Shown here: in pieces, positions 46,048 to 54,785 of the stretch | How the letters are laid out: the number at the start of each line of letters is the position of its first letter | Numbering within the stretch: the first letter of the stretch is position 1 | Origin: Paenibacillus faecalis | GTDB taxonomy: Bacteria; Bacillota; Bacilli; Paenibacillales; Paenibacillaceae | Assembly: GCF_900289175.1 (NCBI RefSeq) | Contig: NZ_LT985747.1 | Coordinates: 174,506 to 238,505, forward strand | Direction of reading: 5' to 3' | Length of the DNA stretch: 64,000 nt | The notes under the pieces: model-generated | What the model was told of the DNA's origin: nothing | Databases searched by the model: none | Seen by the model: only the letters and a program-made list of their open reading frames with translations | Made by a program: the position numbers and the translations under genes

Positions 46048-48150
46048 TCATAATTTTGGCATCCAAAAATTGTTGTCGTTAATAAAATGTTTAGCATTGT
46101 TCAAACGAGCTTGCATACTGCCTACCGTATTGTAATAACCCGCGTCTTTTTGATACATACTGACAAATTCGCGCGCATAATTTTCAGCTCTGTCCTTATT
46201 GCCTGCAACCTGAGCATTATAAGCCCTGTTGTACATTGCAATCAGCTCTACAACCGCTTGGGAACGCTGCTTTTTTAACCGCTCTGCCTTTTCTGCCTTG
46301 GCTTTGGCCTGAGCTTGAGCTTTGCGAGCCTTTTCTTTATTGGCAGCAGCCGCCTTTTCTGCAGCTGTTCTTGCGGCAGCCGCAGCCTCAGCATCGGCCT
46401 GACGCTTCTTCTTTTCTGCCTCAGCCTCAGCTACATTTGCTTCAGTCTTTGCTTGTTTGTCGTTTTCTTCCTGCAGAAGCTTCTTCTTCTTTTTCTCTTC
46501 CAACTGTGCGAGATACGCTTCGTACTTCGCCTGTTTGTCATATTTCTCCTGGAACTTAGCCTTTTCTGCAGCTTGCTTCGACTTTTTCTCCTTTTCAGCC
46601 GCCAGCGCAGCTTCAGCCTTCTTGCGTTCAGCTTCTTTCTTCGCTTCTTCTTCCTGACGTCTGGCTTCTTCGGCCTTCTGTTTCTCTGCCTCCCGCTGCT
46701 TACGTTCTGCCTCAGCTTCTTCGGCTTCCCTAGCAGCAGCTAATTGAGCTTCTTTTTGCTTGGATTCGGCCTTGTCCGCCAAAATACTGTTTACAGTAAA
46801 AGCGGAACCTGCCAGAATAACAACAGCCGCAGCGGCAGAAAGCATGAACTTCCTGGAGCGAATAAGTGCTCGCCAGCCTTGGTCACCCGGATCAGGCAGG
46901 TTCAGTTGCTGCTCAAGCCCTTGAATCGCCGATGCCAGTTCGACCTCAAGCGGACTGTCTTTTTTCACAAAATGGTATGCCGATCGGAAAATTTCCAGCG
47001 CTCCTTGAAGGTTGCCTGCATTCTCTAAATCACGTGCCTGATGAAAGAGACGATCCACAACATCGTCATTGACTTCCCCGTTCCCCGGGATGATTCCAAG
47101 CGATTCATGATCAAGCACAGAGGCATCGCCTGGTTCAGAAGACTGCTTCCCATCTTCTTCATCAGCAGAAGAGGCGGCAGCGACTGCATCTTCAGCAGTC
47201 TCTTCAACAACCTCTTCCTCAGACACCGCTGACAATGCAACTAACCATTCTCCAAAGGTCGGACAACTGCTCAGGTCCTGGCTGTCCCATGCACGGGTGA
47301 ACAAATCTGAAATACCCGCACCCCAGCGCTGTCCCAGAGATTTCTTTAACAAGAAATACCGCTCACACGGAGTCTGCATTTCATGCTGGTCAAAATAGCT
47401 TTCACCCCATGATTTCCCGACGACCGTCTGATCGCTCCATCCCAGCATTTCAGCTATGATAATGGCCCCTGCAAATCGGTCGGCATAAGCACTCCATAAT
47501 CCGCTGTGCACCGTACGATGTGCAGCGTAACCGGGCGATCCCGCAAGCAGTACATCGGGCCGATCCATCTTGGGACTATAAATCTGCTCAACATCTACGA
47601 GTTCGACAGCTGCAGAGCCCTCGGGTAGCTTCACTTCCGAAAAAAACGGAAGCATGACGTTTGGCGCAGACAAGTCGCAATGTGCCAAACCGCGCTGCTC
47701 CATACTTGAACCAATGGCAGCCAGCGCCTTTGCCAACATAAGTGCCTCACCCCGGCCAAGGGTACGCTGGTCACTGATTACATCGAACCATGTAATTCCA
47801 TGTATCCATGGCATAATTACGGCATACAGCAAGTCCGGGTAATCCGCAATCAAATCTCCGTTTCTTTCGGGAGTGAGCACATCGCGGCTGCATACCTGCA
47901 AACCGGGGATTTCCCGGTAATTAGCCATATGCTCCGACTGATATACCATCGCTGGAATTCTGAATTTAGGGAAGAATACCTTAAGAGCTTTCGCCTCGTG
48001 TAATTCCCCATTCACGGGCAATAATTGATAAACGATGCCCTGCCTTCCGGCTTGAGCATAGGCCAATCCCGGGGCGGCAGGATGCTGGCCCACCGTATAG
48101 GCCGTTCCGTTAATGATGATCTCATCGCCCGGATTCGGCTGAAAAGTCAT
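46048..48150 (-). CDS. Membrane-spanning Ser/Thr kinase with coiled coil, type VII locus
   Basis: About 700 residues from the ATG at 48150, six bases after GAGGGG. The kinase domain (~1-310) keeps Lys57 (ALKV), HCDLSAPNVML with Asp159 and Asn164, and a DVE triplet (Asp186) in place of DFG, so it may be active. An acidic linker (~310-360) and a TPR-like helical region (~365-420) follow, then one TM (~435-457), a ~190-residue Lys/Glu/Ala-rich coiled coil and a short helical C-terminus. EssB/YukC has the same order (pseudokinase, TM, helical part), but the present protein is longer and has the catalytic residues. Its own ribosome binding site and a terminator before it suggest it starts a second unit. 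Confidence 0.85.
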   Translation of the reverse strand: MTFQPNPGDEIIINGTAYTVGQHPAAPGLAYAQAGRQGIVYQLLPVNGELHEAKALKVFFPKFRIPAMVYQSEHMANYREIPGLQVCSRDVLTPERNGDLIADYPDLLYAVIMPWIHGITWFDVISDQRTLGRGEALMLAKALAAIGSSMEQRGLAHCDLSAPNVMLPFFSEVKLPEGSAAVELVDVEQIYSPKMDRPDVLLAGSPGYAAHRTVHSGLWSAYADRFAGAIIIAEMLGWSDQTVVGKSWGESYFDQHEMQTPCERYFLLKKSLGQRWGAGISDLFTRAWDSQDLSSCPTFGEWLVALSAVSEEEVVEETAEDAVAAASSADEEDGKQSSEPGDASVLDHESLGIIPGNGEVNDDVVDRLFHQARDLENAGNLQGALEIFRSAYHFVKKDSPLEVELASAIQGLEQQLNLPDPGDQGWRALIRSRKFMLSAAAAVVILAGSAFTVNSILADKAESKQKEAQLAAAREAEEAEAERKQREAEKQKAEEARRQEEEAKKEAERKKAEAALAAEKEKKSKQAAEKAKFQEKYDKQAKYEAYLAQLEEKKKKKLLQEENDKQAKTEANVAEAEAEKKKRQADAEAAAAARTAAEKAAAANKEKARKAQAQAKAKAEKAERLKKQRSQAVVELIAMYNRAYNAQVAGNKDRAENYAREFVSMYQKDAGYYNTVGSMQARLNNAKHFINDNNFWMPKL

Positions 48151-48223
48151 GAACATCCCCTCTATTCTTCGTTCAATTTTTAAATAGATTCAGGCTTCTG
48201 ATAGATAGATTCTTCAGGATTGC

Positions 48224-48263
48224 AAGAAAACCGGGAGTCAGCTTGAGCACCCGGTTTTTCTTG
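48224..48263 (-). terminator. Terminator between the WXG100 gene and the kinase gene
   Basis: Minus strand AAAACCGGG / CCCGGTTTTCTT stem, 42 bp after the WXG100 stop. Splits the locus into secretion and signalling halves, with possible read-through. Confidence 0.75.
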
Positions 48264-48304
48264 AATTGTGAACTTATGATATACCAATAAAGCCCAATTG
48301 AACA

Positions 48305-48580
48305 TTAACGAGATTCGTCTGCCATGCGGAACTTTTGGGCAATCGCCTTCAGCTCTGTGCTGATGCTTTCGAGCGTAAGCACGAAAGAGTTCATCAAGCG
48401 GCTAGCTTCCTGAAACTCCTGGAAAAAGCGCTGCTTCGTCATACCGTCCCATTGTCCTTCCATCCCGTTTACGGATTGGGTCAGACTGTTAACGATCTGT
48501 TGACTCTGCTCGCTGCTTTGCTTAAATTGGTTTGCAACTTGTTCAACTTGTTCTGGCGTTATTAAAATACGACCTGCCAT
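48305..48580 (-). CDS. esxA: WXG100 family type VII secretion substrate (EsxA-like)
   Basis: A 91-residue helix-turn-helix protein of the canonical WXG100 size. The motif is WDG at 44-46 (MEGQWDGMTKQRFFQEF), between two helices; the C-terminal FRMADES could be a variant of the YxxxD/E export motif with Phe in place of Tyr. ITPEQVEQVANQF near the start is typical. Such proteins are both substrate and co-secretion partner of the ESX machine. The start follows AAGGAGG; an internal promoter is upstream. Confidence 0.92.
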   Translation of the reverse strand: MAGRILITPEQVEQVANQFKQSSEQSQQIVNSLTQSVNGMEGQWDGMTKQRFFQEFQEASRLMNSFVLTLESISTELKAIAQKFRMADESR

Positions 48581-48623
48581 GTATGTACCTCCTTAAAATT
48601 TCGGTTCAGATGTAACAATTGTC

Positions 48624-48652
48624 ATCTTAGCCTATGTTGGTAAGATTTACAA
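48624..48652 (-). promoter_or_regulatory. Internal sigma-A promoter of the WXG100 gene
   Basis: Minus strand TTGTAA, 17-nt spacer, TAAGAT, 44 bp upstream of the start codon, in the 145-bp gap after the 170-aa gene. Confidence 0.55.
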
Positions 48653-48724
48653 AATGTCCTCAGACCTAATTTCCAGATACCCCCAACGACCCATAAATGA
48701 AACCATTTCATTCCATTAAATGAA

Positions 48725-49237
48725 TCAGTAGGCAACACTAACATTAGAAGGGTCGGTGAATGTCCAACCTTGCCCATTTAAAGCAGCTTGCTTGGCTGAG
48801 TCTCCGCCATCCAAAGCGTTCATGCCCACCGCAGCTGCGGCCGTGCTTGGATTGGAGATAACAGAACCGGATGTACCCGACTCCGGCAAAATGGAATTTC
48901 TTCCTTCTTGCTTGGAAGCCGCAAATAGAGCAATAGGCGAAACCTCACCTACCATGGCATGTTCCAAAATACTTTGATATTGATGATCAGCTTCTTGAAA
49001 CTGATCGGCTTTCATTTGCAACTGCTTGCCCATCTGTACCAGAAGAGCTCCCAAATTCTCTCCCAGCCGCTGGGCAGACTGCCATTCATCAATAACCGCC
49101 GCTTTCATTGAAGTTTCCCAAACAAGCGAACTGATTGCTTGATGAAGTTGATTCGTAATAGCAACGTATTGTTCGCCGGATTGATGAAGCTGACGGCTTA
49201 ATGCCCGGAGCAACTCCGGTTCGACAGATATACGCAT
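48725..49237 (-). CDS. WXG100-superfamily-like protein with C-terminal extension
   Basis: A 170-residue protein. Residues ~1-95 form two predicted helices with a turn at SSLVWETSM, so W40-x-T rather than WxG, followed by IDEWQSAQRLGENLGALLVQ. The C-terminal ~70 residues are low in hydrophobic content and rich in Gly, Ser, Ala and Asn (EVSPIALFAASKQEG onward), with no recognised domain. A secreted ESX substrate or partner for the 91-aa protein is likely from context. The start follows AAAGGTGAGG. Confidence 0.7.
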   Translation of the reverse strand: MRISVEPELLRALSRQLHQSGEQYVAITNQLHQAISSLVWETSMKAAVIDEWQSAQRLGENLGALLVQMGKQLQMKADQFQEADHQYQSILEHAMVGEVSPIALFAASKQEGRNSILPESGTSGSVISNPSTAAAAVGMNALDGGDSAKQAALNGQGWTFTDPSNVSVAY

Positions 49238-49264
49238 AGGTCCTCACCTTTCATACGGGCTCCG

Positions 49265-50071
49265 TTACTGCTTCAGCCACATGAGAAGCATGTGATGAAA
49301 TTGCTCCTTTGTTGCAGGTGCTGCGGTCAGCCAATCCTGATCGCCCTGAAGACTCATACGCAGCAGCCAATTCATGGAATCATCCACGATAAATGCTGCA
49401 TTTTGACTCTCCCAGTTATACCCGTTCCATTTTGACAGCTGAAGTTCCCCGAAAGAAACCCGGTTTTTCAAACATTTTGCCAGTGCAATCGAACCTTCCA
49501 TATCATTGGTCAATCTGGCTAACCTGTCGCTGAGTTCATCAAAATTCATATCGGAAGCGCAGGTATATATATCCGAAAATTCCTTTCGACTAAGCAGTAA
49601 CGCTGGTATTTCCCCCAAAGATTGATCACTAAGAGCCAACTCTTCAACCAATTTGTTACATGTATCTTCAATCGAGCCAAGATCACTAAGTGTATAGCAT
49701 CGATCATTTGTATCACACTTGCAAACTTGTATAACTTGTTCGTCAGTTACGTGTAAATATCCTTCAAAGGACATTTGTCTGTTCTCATATTTCAACCAAC
49801 AGGCACGCTCAGCCAGTCCCGCAATGGCAACACGGGAAAACACTTCAGGCGGAATTGACAGTTCTCCGCTTTCCTCACGTATTAAATAGCGCTTTTCGAG
49901 AAGTGAATTTTTCGAAGCCTCCCATTCCTCTACAATCTCCTCGGTTAAATATCCGACAAAAGGATCTTCCACCCCAAGGAGACGATCCGAACCAAGAATG
50001 CCAGCTAAGAAGAAAAATTCTTTATCATTCAGCGTCACGGTCTCCTGCTTGGAAGCATGAATCGTCAACAT
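49265..50071 (-). CDS. Unrecognised type VII locus protein, 268 residues
   Basis: I do not recognise a family with confidence. No signal peptide or TM is visible; it looks soluble. The first ~70 residues (LNDKEFFFLAGILGSDRLLG and LLEKRYLIREE) resemble a winged-helix, and the rest alternates strands and helices, ending in EQFHHMLLMWLKQ. It sits between the ESX motor and the WXG proteins, 17 bp after the motor. A chaperone role like EspG/EsaE is a guess from position. The start follows GGGAGGTGG. Confidence 0.6.
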   Translation of the reverse strand: MLTIHASKQETVTLNDKEFFFLAGILGSDRLLGVEDPFVGYLTEEIVEEWEASKNSLLEKRYLIREESGELSIPPEVFSRVAIAGLAERACWLKYENRQMSFEGYLHVTDEQVIQVCKCDTNDRCYTLSDLGSIEDTCNKLVEELALSDQSLGEIPALLLSRKEFSDIYTCASDMNFDELSDRLARLTNDMEGSIALAKCLKNRVSFGELQLSKWNGYNWESQNAAFIVDDSMNWLLRMSLQGDQDWLTAAPATKEQFHHMLLMWLKQ

Positions 50072-50087
50072 TATGAGCCACCTCCCC

Positions 50088-53000
50088 TCAAACTACAACA
50101 TGCCATCGGTCACGAATTTCTGTGACCCACTTTTGGGCGTTCCACTGTTCGTCAAACGGAACTGCGCCTTTAATTCTGGAAAATTTTCGTTTTACATAGT
50201 ACCCTTGGCCCGGCGGCAGTATTTTTAGTCCTCCGGGACTATTCGCAGACTCCGAAAAAGGGATCCTAAAGAAGGACAAATCATTCGAATCCAAAGTACC
50301 GAATAAAAATCCCGATTGCGATGCTTTAACATCCGTAAACCAATCGACACCGAAAGTCGGGAAATCAGCTGGAACACCGGAAAGCACAACATGTACTTTT
50401 CGATCCCGGCCAAGTCTGACGATCGATGATAATTGATCTTTTATCGTAAAATCATTCAATTGCTTACTCATCACGTCTGCGTCATCAATCATGAGCAGAA
50501 TAGCCGGATCATTCCCATCCTTTGTTCGATTCTGCACTTTCTCGTACAGCCCGGCAATAAGCGGTCCAAGATCCTCCTCATTCTCAGCATACCCTTTTAC
50601 ATGAGGCAGGTGATTCAAGCGGCTGAGTCCACTGCTTCCATATCTTGTATCCACCGTATAGATTTCAATTTCCTCCGGTGAAGCATGGTAAGCTAGCGAG
50701 AGTATCCAGCTGAGCAGAAATGAGGTTTTTCCGCCTTCCATCGGGCTGGCCACCACGAAATGCGGGCCTTCTTCCAGATCGACCAAGAATGGAGACAAAT
50801 CATCAGTGGATAAACCTACAGGAACCTGATACTTGGATGTACCAGCTACATTTTCAAAAGGCCGATCCAATTTCAAAAGCTCCGAAAGCCCTATTTTCTC
50901 TGGAAGCGGATCAATCGACGGGGCAACGCCTCCATTCCACGAGCTTTTTAATCGAGCAATCATAGAGCGAAGCTCAGCTGAGCGCTCTCCCTCATCCTTT
51001 CCGGATGCAGGCATAGCTGTTTGAAACTCCAGCGGCGGTACCTGTCCTTTCACAAGACCTCTTCCCGGCGGAAGCTGGCTTGGCGCTCTGGACGGTCGCC
51101 CCACAGCATAGTAATAATCCGCAGGATCTGCCAGTTCGAATGAAACGGCTTGTGAAATATTGCTTCGTACTTTTTCAAACATATCAGAAATCCGGTTGGC
51201 GGTTATCACAAAAGTAATACCTAAACTGCCACCTTCACGGAGCAAATATTCCAGTACATCATTTTCATCCGGGTACGTATTTCGAAAATTGAGGTAGCCG
51301 TCAATAACGATCACCAACTGAGGGACGTGAAGCGACATCGCCCGGCGGTATGCTGAGATGGTCTTCACCCCTGCATCAGCAATCAGATCTTTACGCTTCG
51401 TTGCCGTTTTCGTCAAAAACCGGAATAATCGCTTGATCCGATCATCTTCCTCGGTCGTCATGACACCACCTATATGCGGTAAACCGATAAAGTCTCGCAT
51501 CATTCGTCCCATATCTATAATATATCCATGCCACTGATCAGGGGAATATTGCCTAGCCAAAGACATAAGCAGCGTCTGAACAAACGTTGTTTTCCCTAAT
51601 CCAGGCATCCCATATACTGCCCAATGACTTTGCTCCATATTTAAGCTAAGTGGCTTTTGACATTGATTTGGAAGATCGTCAAGCATACCGATCTGTGCGA
51701 TCAGTGCAACATCTCCAAAGACAGGAGCGGCTTTATGATCAGAAGCAGACAAAACCTCATCCAGATCGAGGCTTTCAGGAAGCGGCGGCAACCACGGCCC
51801 CTGCAATCTTTCAATGCCCTCTTCCTCCGCTATATCTGACAGACGGTCAATAAAAACTTGCAGCTGTTTCGGAACCTCATCCCGATGAGCACCCGAAGCG
51901 CTGACGGAAGCAAGCATCGGCTCAGTCTTGCCGTTCAAACGCACCTCACGAATGACAATCATGCCATCATCATCCTGCTCTTCTATATAAGGCGCGCCAC
52001 TCCAGGCAAACTGCATCTCTTCAAACACTTCGTCACTGCCGACCTGAAAATATCCGCGACCAGGCTTATTGATCCAGGCTGCATTCGGTATTTTCAGCAT
52101 ATCCCGGCTATCGCCCTCACTTTGAACCCTTAAGCAGATTCGAAAGCGTGAGTTGCTCCATATTTTGTCATCTACTACACCTGCCGGCTTTTGTGTAGCC
52201 AAAATAAGATGGACTCCCAGTGTTCTACCAATAGCGGCAATACTGATCAGTTCGTCCATAAACTCCGGCTGGTCTTTTTTAAGCTGTGCGAACTCGTCAA
52301 TGATAATGACCAGATGAGGAAGCGGTTCCCCATGCCTGCTGCGGAGTAGTTTGTAATACTCATCGATATGCTGCAAGTTCCCGGCATCATTCAATATTTT
52401 TTGTCTTCGGACGAGTTCTGCTTTTAACGAAATTTTGGCGCGTTCAATCAAGTTATTGTCGAGGTTCGTAATGGTTCCTACAACGTGAGGCAAATTGAGA
52501 AAAGTGTTGGACATCCCTCCGCCTTTATAATCGATAAGCATAAATGCAAGATCATGCGGATGGAATTCAGCAGCAAGGGAAGCTACAATCGACTGAATGA
52601 CTTCACTTTTTCCCGAGCCGGTCGTACCGGCAATCAACCCGTGCGGTCCGTGTCCTTGTCTTTCAATTTTATCATGTAAATTCAGGTTTATTTTCTTATT
52701 GCCCGCTCGTACCCCCATCGGTACAGGCAACGTATCCGGATAACGATTGTTCTCCCAACGGCGCTTCACATCAAGCTCGGAAATTTTTTGGATTTCCATC
52801 ATCTCAAACAGCGTTAATACCGGAGGTATGTCCGAGGCCGATGAACGCTTTAAACGAATAGGTGCCATGTAGCGAGCCAGAACTTCTATTTGTTTACGGC
52901 TCATTTCATCCACCCTAAATGACTGCTGTAAAGCCATGCCATCTTTCTTGATTGTGTAAGCGGCCTGCTCCCTTTCAACCTCAACGATCAATTGACAATG

Positions 53001-54080
53001 CATCGGAAGGTTTTCCTTCCGATCTGACAAAATGATCGTGACAGCGTCAACGGCTTCACCTTCTTCAAGCAGAAGCGGCAGAAGCGGTTCCTCTTCAATT
53101 AATGATGCGCTCGATAAAATAACGACATATGCCGGTATGGTAATTGATTTTTTCCCATAATCTGAACGGTTGTTTCTGCGGCGATACAACTGCATGAAAA
53201 TTTCATCCGCAAGCTGATGACCGCTGCTTCGCCGATCAGCCAAATACCTCAAAGAACGATCATCGTCCCAGGTATGCGGAAGCCAGCGGAGCCAATCAAA
53301 GTCTTGAGCTTCCTTTTCTTCATAAAAAGCAGCCACTTTGACTTCATCAGGAGAGTGTCGCACAGCTGTCTGCGCCATGATGACACGCAGCATATTCAAA
53401 ACATTGTCTCTTCCACCAACTACACCGATGACCTTGGATTCAAATAAAGGCAAAGTGATAGAAGCTTCATCAACTGTCTGAAATTCACCAGCAAGCTCCT
53501 GGGCTGCTTCAATTAAAGGATCTTTCTCATAGCCATCGGCTCTGGGGGCACGTACCTGTATATGAAAGGGAACCGTTCCCTTTCCAACCCGAACCTCAAG
53601 AAAATCAACATCCTCCGGGGATCTTTCCCACAAAGAGCTGCTCCGGTTCTTTACAACCTGGTAGCATACGTCAGGGTCTCCGTGAATTTCGAACATAATT
53701 TCCACCTGGTTCTGCTGCTTCTCCTTCAGCTCTTCACGGTGAATGTCCAGCTGGGCACGATATTTAAGGTTTCGCTCAGACATTTTCTGCTGATAAGTTT
53801 TTTTGTTACCCAAATATAAAAAAAAGGGCAAAGTATACGAGGTTAGCATCATAAAGATGGATAACATCTGAAACATCATGTAATTGCTGCGATACATGTT
53901 CCCGCTCATATTCATGTAAACATAAAATCCGATCGTAACCGCCGTCATTATGACCGGAATAATGAGTGAGATCATGGAGAACGAAGGTTTGCTGGGCTCT
54001 GAAGGAGGTCTGAGTATCTCCATTTCTTCTTTGGGTAGAGCCGGTTTAATTCGTGGCGAACGCTGATATAAGACGTTCAT
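50088..54080 (-). CDS. essC: Type VII secretion FtsK/SpoIIIE ATPase (EccC/EssC-like)
   Basis: The motor of ESX secretion, 1330 residues. Two TM segments (~36-57, ~68-90), a region with the DUF fold of EccC, then three P-loop ATPase modules: GTTGSGKS (485-492) with Walker B IIIDE (Asp595-Glu596); GMPGLGKT (824-831) with VIVIDG lacking the Glu; and degenerate SPMEGGKT (1112-1119). The N-terminus has no FHA domains, unlike Staphylococcus EssC, and starts with a Pro-rich stretch as in mycobacterial EccC. It follows the YukD-like gene by 89 bp. The start follows GGGGAGG. Confidence 0.93.
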   Translation of the reverse strand: MNVLYQRSPRIKPALPKEEMEILRPPSEPSKPSFSMISLIIPVIMTAVTIGFYVYMNMSGNMYRSNYMMFQMLSIFMMLTSYTLPFFLYLGNKKTYQQKMSERNLKYRAQLDIHREELKEKQQNQVEIMFEIHGDPDVCYQVVKNRSSSLWERSPEDVDFLEVRVGKGTVPFHIQVRAPRADGYEKDPLIEAAQELAGEFQTVDEASITLPLFESKVIGVVGGRDNVLNMLRVIMAQTAVRHSPDEVKVAAFYEEKEAQDFDWLRWLPHTWDDDRSLRYLADRRSSGHQLADEIFMQLYRRRNNRSDYGKKSITIPAYVVILSSASLIEEEPLLPLLLEEGEAVDAVTIILSDRKENLPMHCQLIVEVEREQAAYTIKKDGMALQQSFRVDEMSRKQIEVLARYMAPIRLKRSSASDIPPVLTLFEMMEIQKISELDVKRRWENNRYPDTLPVPMGVRAGNKKINLNLHDKIERQGHGPHGLIAGTTGSGKSEVIQSIVASLAAEFHPHDLAFMLIDYKGGGMSNTFLNLPHVVGTITNLDNNLIERAKISLKAELVRRQKILNDAGNLQHIDEYYKLLRSRHGEPLPHLVIIIDEFAQLKKDQPEFMDELISIAAIGRTLGVHLILATQKPAGVVDDKIWSNSRFRICLRVQSEGDSRDMLKIPNAAWINKPGRGYFQVGSDEVFEEMQFAWSGAPYIEEQDDDGMIVIREVRLNGKTEPMLASVSASGAHRDEVPKQLQVFIDRLSDIAEEEGIERLQGPWLPPLPESLDLDEVLSASDHKAAPVFGDVALIAQIGMLDDLPNQCQKPLSLNMEQSHWAVYGMPGLGKTTFVQTLLMSLARQYSPDQWHGYIIDMGRMMRDFIGLPHIGGVMTTEEDDRIKRLFRFLTKTATKRKDLIADAGVKTISAYRRAMSLHVPQLVIVIDGYLNFRNTYPDENDVLEYLLREGGSLGITFVITANRISDMFEKVRSNISQAVSFELADPADYYYAVGRPSRAPSQLPPGRGLVKGQVPPLEFQTAMPASGKDEGERSAELRSMIARLKSSWNGGVAPSIDPLPEKIGLSELLKLDRPFENVAGTSKYQVPVGLSTDDLSPFLVDLEEGPHFVVASPMEGGKTSFLLSWILSLAYHASPEEIEIYTVDTRYGSSGLSRLNHLPHVKGYAENEEDLGPLIAGLYEKVQNRTKDGNDPAILLMIDDADVMSKQLNDFTIKDQLSSIVRLGRDRKVHVVLSGVPADFPTFGVDWFTDVKASQSGFLFGTLDSNDLSFFRIPFSESANSPGGLKILPPGQGYYVKRKFSRIKGAVPFDEQWNAQKWVTEIRDRWHVVV

Positions 54081-54132
54081 TCTTTCCTCCCCTTTATCCA
54101 GATCATCATGTTCATTACAATATGTATTTTAA

Positions 54133-54168
54133 TTGATTTCCGATGAAATCAATGGGTTAATACCCATT
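54133..54168 (-). repeat. Two tandem hairpins between the YukD-like gene and essC
   Basis: TTGATTTC / GAAATCAA (54133-54152) and AATGGGT / ACCCATT (54151-54168) are adjacent perfect inverted repeats, beginning right after the YukD-like stop. No T-run, so an RNA processing or stability signal is more likely than a terminator. Confidence 0.5.
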
Positions 54169-54169
54169 T

Positions 54170-54481
54170 TTAATCCTCTTGAAACAGCATTCTGCGGCCG
54201 TACACCGGAGCCTCTTCTTCCGTTGTTGAAAAAGCGCGCTGAAGCCGGATATAAGCACCTTCTCGAAGCCCGGCTTCGACAACTCCTAAGTTCCCGTCAA
54301 CCGCAAACCATAAGCCCTCAGGAAACTTGGCTTCTAATATGTATTGTATACCGGTGCTTGGATGCTCTTGAAACAGGCGGAGTCCGAGCAGTTCAATCAG
54401 TCTTGTCACCGAACATTCATCCGGTACGGATATGTCAAACCAATCTTCTTCGTTGCGCCCGCTTATTACAGTAAGAATCAT
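54170..54481 (-). CDS. yukD: YukD/EsaB-like ubiquitin-fold protein of type VII secretion
   Basis: A 103-residue small cytoplasmic protein. The pattern ILTVISGRNEEDWFDISVPD, then VTRLIELLGLRLF and LREGAYIRL is the beta-grasp layout of YukD/EsaB, longer than B. subtilis YukD (~79) owing to a C-terminal tail. EsaB-like proteins regulate or assist ESX secretion. First gene of the locus, behind the promoter at 54601-54630. The ribosome binding site is weak. Confidence 0.75.
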   Translation of the reverse strand: MILTVISGRNEEDWFDISVPDECSVTRLIELLGLRLFQEHPSTGIQYILEAKFPEGLWFAVDGNLGVVEAGLREGAYIRLQRAFSTTEEEAPVYGRRMLFQED

Positions 54482-54586
54482 CTCTCAATCGTTCCTGCCC
54501 TTCTAAAATATCATAATCAAATATCATAATCATAAGATATTCCCTATGAAAAAGGCCAACACCTATATCATAGATTATAAAAATAG

Positions 54587-54602
54587 GTTACATTATTGTA
54601 AC
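54587..54602. promoter_or_regulatory. Operator-like palindrome GTTACATTATTGTAAC at the type VII promoter
   Basis: Perfect 6-bp arms GTTACA/TGTAAC with a 4-nt centre that overlaps the -10 element (54601-54606) of the locus promoter. Regulator unknown. Confidence 0.5.
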
Positions 54603-54630
54603 TATATCACTCTCCGCTTCTTCCTGTCAA
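54601..54630 (-). promoter_or_regulatory. Sigma-A promoter of the type VII secretion locus
   Basis: Minus strand TTGACA, 18-nt spacer, TATAGT; about 120 bp before the YukD-like gene. The leader also contains a weak hairpin (AACCTAT...ATAGGTGTT). Confidence 0.75.
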
Positions 54631-54749
54631 TTTGTGTCATATTCCCATTATCCTATTTTCTTACTTTTTTATATGAACCTAAAGAACTAAATTCCAATTC
54701 ATAGGAGGAAAATAGTCTTTACTTTCATATAATCCTCAAACTGTTTCGC

Positions 54750-54785
54750 GCAAAAAAAGAGAGTTCACAGAAATGTCACTCTCCT
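54750..54785 (-). terminator. Terminator-like hairpin insulating the type VII promoter
   Basis: Minus strand GAGAGT / ACTCTC stem followed by TTTTTTTGCG. It stops transcription arriving from the right. Confidence 0.55.
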
